Shown: one piece after another, positions 32,905 to 37,827 of the stretch
Layout of the letters: each line of letters begins with the position of its first letter
How positions within the stretch are numbered: position 1 is the first letter of the stretch
Source: Pezizomycotina sp. ARF18
Lineage: Eukaryota > Ascomycota
Assembly (NCBI GenBank): GCA_002224055.1
Contig: AZLU01000312.1
Span: 1-37,827 of the forward strand
Direction of reading: 5' to 3'
Length of the DNA: 37,827 nucleotides
Position numbers and translations under genes: made by a program
The notes under the pieces: model-generated
The model's database searches: none
Told to the model about the DNA's origin: nothing
What the model saw: only the letters and a program-made list of their open reading frames with translations

Positions 32905-33129
32905 ATTAGACCCATCATTCTCGAGAGGCACCGCACGGGCCTTCTGGTGCCTGCATACCAGCAGGACGGGGTTCTAAACCTATACTTCGATGAGCTCATT
33001 AACGAGAGCAAGGAGCCAGTACTCCTCATTGTATACATCGTGCATACGCACTCTGCGTTCAGAATGAGATGGAACACGCCGCGAATCTGCGGGACGATCA
33101 CTAGAAGGTTAAAGGTTTCCTTACTTTGA
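32905..33129 (+). pseudogene. Unknown multi-copy family, fragment matching the middle of copy B
   Basis: The plus-strand frame contains GVLNLYFDELINESKEPVL then IVHTHSAFRMRWN. It aligns with NRVLDLIFQELTEESKRSVL and QAHALSVHDEANRK of copy B (23.8-23.95 kb). In copy B this segment lies N-terminal to the SANT-like module; here it follows a module, so it belongs to another copy placed downstream or the locus is rearranged. Confidence 0.5.
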
Positions 33130-33330
33130 AGACAACAGCAAGAGTAAGTAAACAAATTCGAGCCTCGAATTGAAGCAGTACTTCTGCGGTGATTGCTCTT
33201 CGTGGGGAACATCAGTAACACTTGTAAGGTCTATTTCGCTGATACACAGATTGTTGGGGTGGCACAGCGAAGTCCTGCACCAGGAAGCTAGCACCGATCC
33301 GATCTGTAAGAAAACCCTCTTTACCCTTCA

Positions 33331-33995
33331 GTGTATAGCAAAGATTATTCCACGCTGACAGAAGATTTGAAGTCGCCCGCACGTCCAACTAGGGCATTTC
33401 CCCCGAGCAAAAAGTATTTGTCGAAATCGACGGGACTTGGCTTGAAGGCCACTCAAGGGTTTAGGGCAAGTCTCAAGTGTACTGCAACGACTTGCCTTTG
33501 GGTTCGGTGTAACGTGAAGGATATTGTTGTATGCCCGCACGATTGTGAGGAAACCTACTCCTTCTTGGAAAACCTTGAGGTGATTCGTGAGCCATTCCAA
33601 CCCGGTCATGTAGCAGGTGCTACCCTCGCCAGGGGATCTTCTCCGGTTGTTCGTCCACGGACCACGTCAACATCTGCAACTGTCCTTGCCTGACAATATT
33701 CTTCTCCGGCTGCTGGTTTCTCTGGGTATTCTGAAGAGGCGCATGTTACGAATGTCAAACCGCCGTTCGGATATCCACTACAAATTTGATTGGAAGTCTA
33801 CCTGGATTCGCACACCGCCGGCGAACCGGTCTCATTGCCGTTCGTCGAATTTGAAGGGTATAAGGAAGATTATTACGATGATGGTTCCTTATCTATCTAG
33901 AAACCTGCGCCTGCTTCTGTTTCTAGAAGAATGGATCAAGATTGGTTCCGAGCCTCTTATTCTTTGAGTATTATTGTTGTCATTTTTCAAAATCG
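33331..33995 (+). pseudogene. Decayed coding sequence, probably same family (copy E, upstream part)
   Basis: Pieces in three frames: KVFVEIDGTWLEGHSRV (about 33411-33462), which resembles PVEIVIEGGYLLHRGRL of copy B; NVKDIVVCPHDCEETYSFLE with FQPGHVAGATL (33511-33630); then YSEEAHVTNVKPPFGYP, an internal stop, LEVYLDSHTAGEPVSLPFVE and FEGYKEDYYDDGS (33730-33890); and finally MDQDWFRASYSLS. The pieces read as real protein with two or three frame breaks and at least two stops. No known domain recognised. Confidence 0.4.
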
Positions 33996-34318
33996 GTGGC
34001 GTCCTCCGGTCGCTTTCGCGCCGCCGAACGACTTATCAAGCATGTAAATCGTTGAGGTTTGCCGTGGGAGTTGGAACTGCTGCAAAATTGAGATGGTTAG
34101 GTACGACTTCTGCCAGGGTGGGAGTGCGATTGTGCAACAGTTGGATCGGCCAGAGTTGGGGCTCTTGTTCCATCGGAGCATCAGCTTTATCCTGTATTGA
34201 TATAGGGGTAAGTGAATGAAGTGCCTTCCACACGAACCCCAATCCGGGATATGATCGCGAGAGCTAACTTGGAACCCTTGAAAGAACGAAAGTTCCCTCG
34301 TAAACCGGCAAAATGCTA

Positions 34319-34696
34319 GTGATCTCTGTAGCGCTGGAAAATCACGGCGGAGCCTACAAGTACTGTATAGCGGGAGGGGAGCTTGTGGAGGTTGCCATCT
34401 CTGCCGAAAACGATTTGGGTCCCATGGGATTTGTTGGAGTTCCAGCCTCCATTAGGATTTCCTAGGAGGATATGGAACTCGCCACCTTGGCCGGTAACTG
34501 TAAGGTCCAAGGCGACCACTCGGATACTGCAAAACCTGGATTGGCTCACGGTGATCACCAGCAGCACAGCGACACGCTCTCCGACGAAATCGACGCCCCC
34601 ACCTTTCAAACCACCAGCACCCGTCCACCTCGGCCATCACGACCTGCACCAAGTGCTTGGAGACCGCCAGCCACCCTCATTCTAGCCTTTCAATGA
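34319..34696 (+). pseudogene. Possible decayed coding sequence, unknown
   Basis: ATG 34319 reads MLVISVALENHGGAYKYCIA then LVEVAISAENDLGPMGFVGV, reaching a TAG at about 34467, after which the same frame continues MELATLAGNCKVQGDHSD and a proline/threonine-rich tail to 34694. One stop in an otherwise open 125-codon frame. Directly precedes a poly(A) run and copy E of the AW-R domain. Confidence 0.3.
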
Positions 34697-34724
34697 AGCT
34701 TTCCCTCTTGAGCCGGACGTTTCC

Positions 34725-34747
34725 AAAAAAAAAAAAAAAAAAAAAAA
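34725..34747. repeat. Homopolymer A23
   Basis: Twenty-three consecutive A. In plus orientation it could be the poly(A) tail of a retroposed copy ending here, or simple slippage. Confidence 0.8.
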
Positions 34748-34905
34748 CCTACAAAACACCGCCGCCGCTGTCAGTAACCCAAAGGCAATCCTATCCCAGG
34801 CTGTGATAGGAATGGGATATTCTTGGAGTAGATTCGAAGCTCACCGAATGGACCTGGCCTCTGAAGCGGCAGTCCGCCCTTGTGTGTGCCTATTATAGGT
34901 ACAGA

Positions 34906-35420
34906 AAGCTCACCAGAAATGCTGCTTGGGCATGCTCGTCATCGAGATGATCCTCTCGTACGGTAAGAATCGCACCAAGTCGGCGATTGAAAGCGCTTGG
35001 AGCCGTATAAACAATGCCGACCAGGTCTCTCGCGACGGGCCTTTGGACCGCATGAGTATGAGACAGCGTGGGCCCCCGCAGGTTCTTTGGAGGTTTTTTC
35101 AGAGGAGCGTTGATGAAGTGAGTTGTCTATTTTTTGTTGGTCAGCGGCGAGGCTGTTTTCTTTTGCTTTGTTCAGGAACTGTTCGAGGGTCTGAGCGTCC
35201 AACCTTGCAACGCCGCACAACAATCCGGCCGTCGTCATCCACAATAGGCCTATCCAGGACGGAAATACTCGTGGTCGTATTAGTAGGGATCGGTGCCGTT
35301 GCTGGAAGTGCTGGGGTGTCGACCATACCGTCCACGATTGTCCGAAACCGAAGCTGCGATTCTGCGAGGCGGAAAGTGAGGAATTACGCCGATTTCGCTG
35401 ATAAGGCCCCGGGCGATGGG
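34906..35420 (+). pseudogene. Copy E: helical AW-R domain plus CCHC zinc knuckle
   Basis: From 34926 the frame reads MLVIEMILSYGKNRTKSAIE then SAWSRINNADQVSRD, homologous to RKKLAIETAWRRVNSPGQVS at 32.35 kb. A GTGAGT at about 35118 is a possible donor. In another frame, 35225-35398 reads AVVIHNRPIQDGNTRGR then RCRCWKCWGVDHTVHDCPKP and LRFCEAESEELRRF with a stop. C-WK-C-WGVD-H-TVHD-C is a perfect C-x2-C-x4-H-x4-C knuckle (cysteine codons at 35300, 35309 and 35339, histidine at 35324), a nucleic-acid-binding motif found in gag proteins, LINE ORF1 proteins and cellular RNA-binding proteins. No reverse transcriptase is visible nearby, so its origin is open. Confidence 0.5.
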
Positions 35421-35610
35421 TGATTTCTGTGCAATGTTACTGAATGCAAGAGTTCATACGATCTTAACTACTGCAGCCCAAGTAGTAAAGCTTGGGAGAC
35501 CAAAGGGGCTACCGTTGAGGATGAAGATGGAAAATGAAGATAGATAAACAGCGAGGTGAGTGCGATCAAAAATAAAAAGTGACGATGTTGTTTGTGGCGA
35601 GATGAGTTGC

Positions 35611-36141
35611 TCATGTTTTAATTTCGTTCTTGATAGGAATTTTTAGGAGTGAGAATTTTTCTTCAAGTTCTTGGAGGGTAGCGCGATGACAGCGCTGTTT
35701 GGAACCAAACGGGAGGAATCGCGCTACCTGCGAATTAGCACTCACCAACGAGAACGAGTGTGTTTTGGTGATACTCCTGGACGTATTAAGGTGATATGAC
35801 TGCGAGTACACATGAATCCACGGTGTCCATCACATCTCTTGAAATATAAATCTCGAAGTCGATACGTTCTGGACATAAATCCGAAGCCACTCAGGGCCTT
35901 GCGTCTACCAAACAAAATCATCGAAGAAATCCTCGAAAGTTGGAGAGCCCATAGCCCCACCATATGATATAACGATGACGGGTCCAAATTCGTCCTCGAA
36001 TGGTGCACATCGCTGTTTTACGTCTTGAAATGAGTGGGAATTGCGGCATTGTATACGTAAGTAGATTGTGACCTTTTTCTTCATAGGTACTGGAAAAACG
36101 AAACAGAAGAGTATCGAGAGGAGCGCGCTGGTTGTTGACAA
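35611..36141 (-). pseudogene. Unknown protein, one frame with two stops
   Basis: The frame from ATG 36141 (MSTTSALLSILFCFVFPVPM, hydrophobic start) runs through FEDEFGPVIVISYGGAMGSP and FEDFFDDFVW to a TAG at about 35905. It continues TQGPEWLRIYVQNVSTSRF, meets a TGA at about 35842, then WTPWIHVYSQSYHLN and ATLQELEEKFSLLKIPIKNE to a final TGA at 35611. It is consistent in one frame for about 176 codons with just two stops. The TAG directly follows a TGG and could be a former tryptophan or glutamine codon. Either a pseudogene or a gene with an intron covering 35905-35840. No family recognised. Confidence 0.35.
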
Positions 36142-37827
36142 AACAAAATCATGGAATTGTCAGTATTACGATGGTATAACTAACGGAATATCTTGAACAG
36201 CGTACGATTCCGCACGCGCAATACCTCTTCAAGTAGGTCCTTCGGGAATCAGCGCAAAAGAACGTAGAAGACATTGCAGTAAGCTCAGGACTTTAAAGAG
36301 TGCCTCGAGTGGAAACAATCCGCCAAATCCCACAGGCTTTAGGGATCCAGATCGGGCACGGCCGCGAGGCCCCTCAACGATATGCACGCGAAGGTTCACC
36401 AGGAAATAGTCGCCGCGATGCTATCCTTACTCAACGAGTATGTGTCTAGTCTGCAGAGCCAAGAGACGTAGTTCAGGTGTAGTTCAGGGTTGATTTCAAA
36501 TATGCCTTCGGTATGGGAGAAGCTCGGCTTCCTCGCTCAACTGGGGCATATTAAGAGACCTACCGACGGTTTCTGCATCTCCTCCATTTATGTCTCTGCA
36601 ATGAAGAACTTCTCCTTGTTCTTTCCACTTTTGTGTCGCGCCGGGGCTTGATTCCCGCAACGCTGGCTCGCGATATTTTTCATCGATGTTCTGGCGGACC
36701 TCCGCCAGCGTACAACCAGGAGCACCCCCCTGTCACCAGCACCAGCCGCCTCTGATCCATATGACCTCCTCGGTGCTGAAATCAGCACCGCTGCCGCAGT
36801 CAGGCCCCTTCAGCAACCCAATCTTCGCATGTCAAGCGATCGCAACGATCGTCGCTTGCATCGTCCTGGCGACGCCAGGTATAGGCTTGTGGTTCCACGT
36901 AGTCTGCAACCTTGGTTCGCAGGCCACCGCTACCACCGTCACTTGCACCTCCTGGGTCGCCGTCATTGCCCCGCTCTGGATCCACTTCGGAAAGGACTGA
37001 GAAGACGAGTATGCGCCTTACATTGGTATTTGGATATAATCGGCTCCCAGATACAGAATCGCGACGCCGGAAGCGAGGATGACCATCCATCAAAGTATTA
37101 CGACTTGTGTCCCAGAGGTGGCGTGCCAGGTATCCCCACGAACAACGAAACATTTCCCACGCCCTCGGGAAGCCCCTCGAAGCTCCCAACCTCATGGACA
37201 CGTTTAAAATACCGCAATCGTTCAACAGGCCCGTTCTGATTTCGAAAACCCACTTCATTAAGCCATAGAGGCGCCTATGACGCACACTTTCCCCCCTTTA
37301 CCTCATCACTAATAAAAGACAACCCTATAAGATAGAATAAAAAGAGAATGCTGAATCCGGTGACAAGGCTAAGGGCAAGTACCGCCCCGATCCCTTGCAG
37401 CTGGCAGCACACTCTCAGCTCGTAACTGCTCCCGGTGCCGGCGTTGCAGATGCCCACCGTGGGACGATGCAGCGTCCCGTTGGCGCTGCTGACATTCCCA
37501 GGAAAAACCTTCAGTCCTTCCAAGACCGGCGAACGGCCGCAAGTCTGTTTACATCCCCGATGATGACGAATACCAGGGAGACCAGCTCCCAGATTCCACG
37601 GAAAGCACTACCACACTATCACCGCTGCCAAAAATGGAGTAAAGCCTTGCACGGCTAAATGCTTAACACGGAGGCACTCTCCGACGAGCATGGAGGTGTT
37701 AACCCAGGAAAGAAACTCTTGATCTACACGCAGGGCAGTCAAGTCCTCCATGATGCGAATCCCGAGGAAACTAGGCGTCCGGATCTCCAGGACATAAGCG
37801 ATAACAAACACGCCGAAAGCCCGCGAA
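36142..37827. other. Stretch with coding-like fragments but no supported gene
   Basis: A plus frame at 36686-37000 (104 codons) contains two hydrophobic segments (ACQAIATIVACIVLATPGIG and TVTCTSWVAVIAPLWIHFG). A minus frame at 37275-37523 contains one strong membrane-like segment (AVLALSLVTGFSILFLFYLI). A helical plus fragment NDMHAKVHQEIVAAMLSLLN lies near 36385. None has a recognisable family, and start, stop and introns cannot be fixed. Confidence 0.3.

Noticed and set aside
36800-37285. 161-codon minus-strand open frame
   Set aside because: Arginine/glycine-rich with no domain, and opposed by equally long plus-strand frames; cannot decide which, if any, is coding.

Overview
This window reads as accessory, gene-poor DNA from a filamentous ascomycete (Pezizomycotina). 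The pointers are short spliceosomal introns (GTRAGT donors, CTAAC/CTAAT branch sites, YAG acceptors), families typical of these fungi (LaeA-like methyltransferase, fucose-specific lectin, phytanoyl-CoA dioxygenase-like enzyme, small secreted cysteine-rich protein) and an AT-rich block whose bases look like repeat-induced point mutation (RIP: CpA to TpA on both strands). No rRNA, tRNA or CRISPR was seen. The species cannot be named.

Layout. 1-2760: a RIP-ruined Ty1/copia retrotransposon on the minus strand, with gag/knuckle, protease/GAG-pre-integrase and integrase remnants recognisable; the RT part would lie beyond base 1. 3.9-8.3 kb: a secreted-protein neighbourhood with a broken fucose-lectin gene, one intact two-exon small secreted eight-cysteine protein (6029-6434, minus) and a broken prepro-type secreted protein. 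8.3-13.0 kb: mostly non-coding, with homopolymers, an A-rich satellite and inverted repeats. 13.1-15.7 kb: a LaeA-like methyltransferase that I can trace through about 17 mini-exons but that carries several single-base frame breaks. 16.48-17.4 kb: a Tc1/mariner-type terminal sequence and a second AT-rich tract. 19.9-21.0 kb: a phytanoyl-CoA-dioxygenase-like pseudogene (minus).

The rest (17.4-18.5, 22.5-25.2, 27.2 and 29.2-35.4 kb) is filled largely by decayed copies, in both orientations, of a gene family I do not recognise. Its recurrent element is a short SANT/Myb-like helical module (core like W-x-E-DAFINMV-P-GYE-RTH-AI-RYKEL) seen at five or six places, accompanied by other shared exons; a CCHC zinc knuckle occurs in the 34.9-35.4 kb copy. 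Copies at 24.2 kb (minus) and 30.2 kb (plus) are nearly identical over about 70 bases, so duplication was fairly recent. This family is the best candidate for something undescribed here.

Working picture: a transposon-rich, RIP-exposed compartment in which effector-like and secondary-metabolism-like genes are breaking down while one small secreted protein keeps an open, spliceable frame. Most breaks are single-base indels, several at homopolymer runs, so sequencing/assembly error must be excluded before every broken gene is called a true pseudogene.
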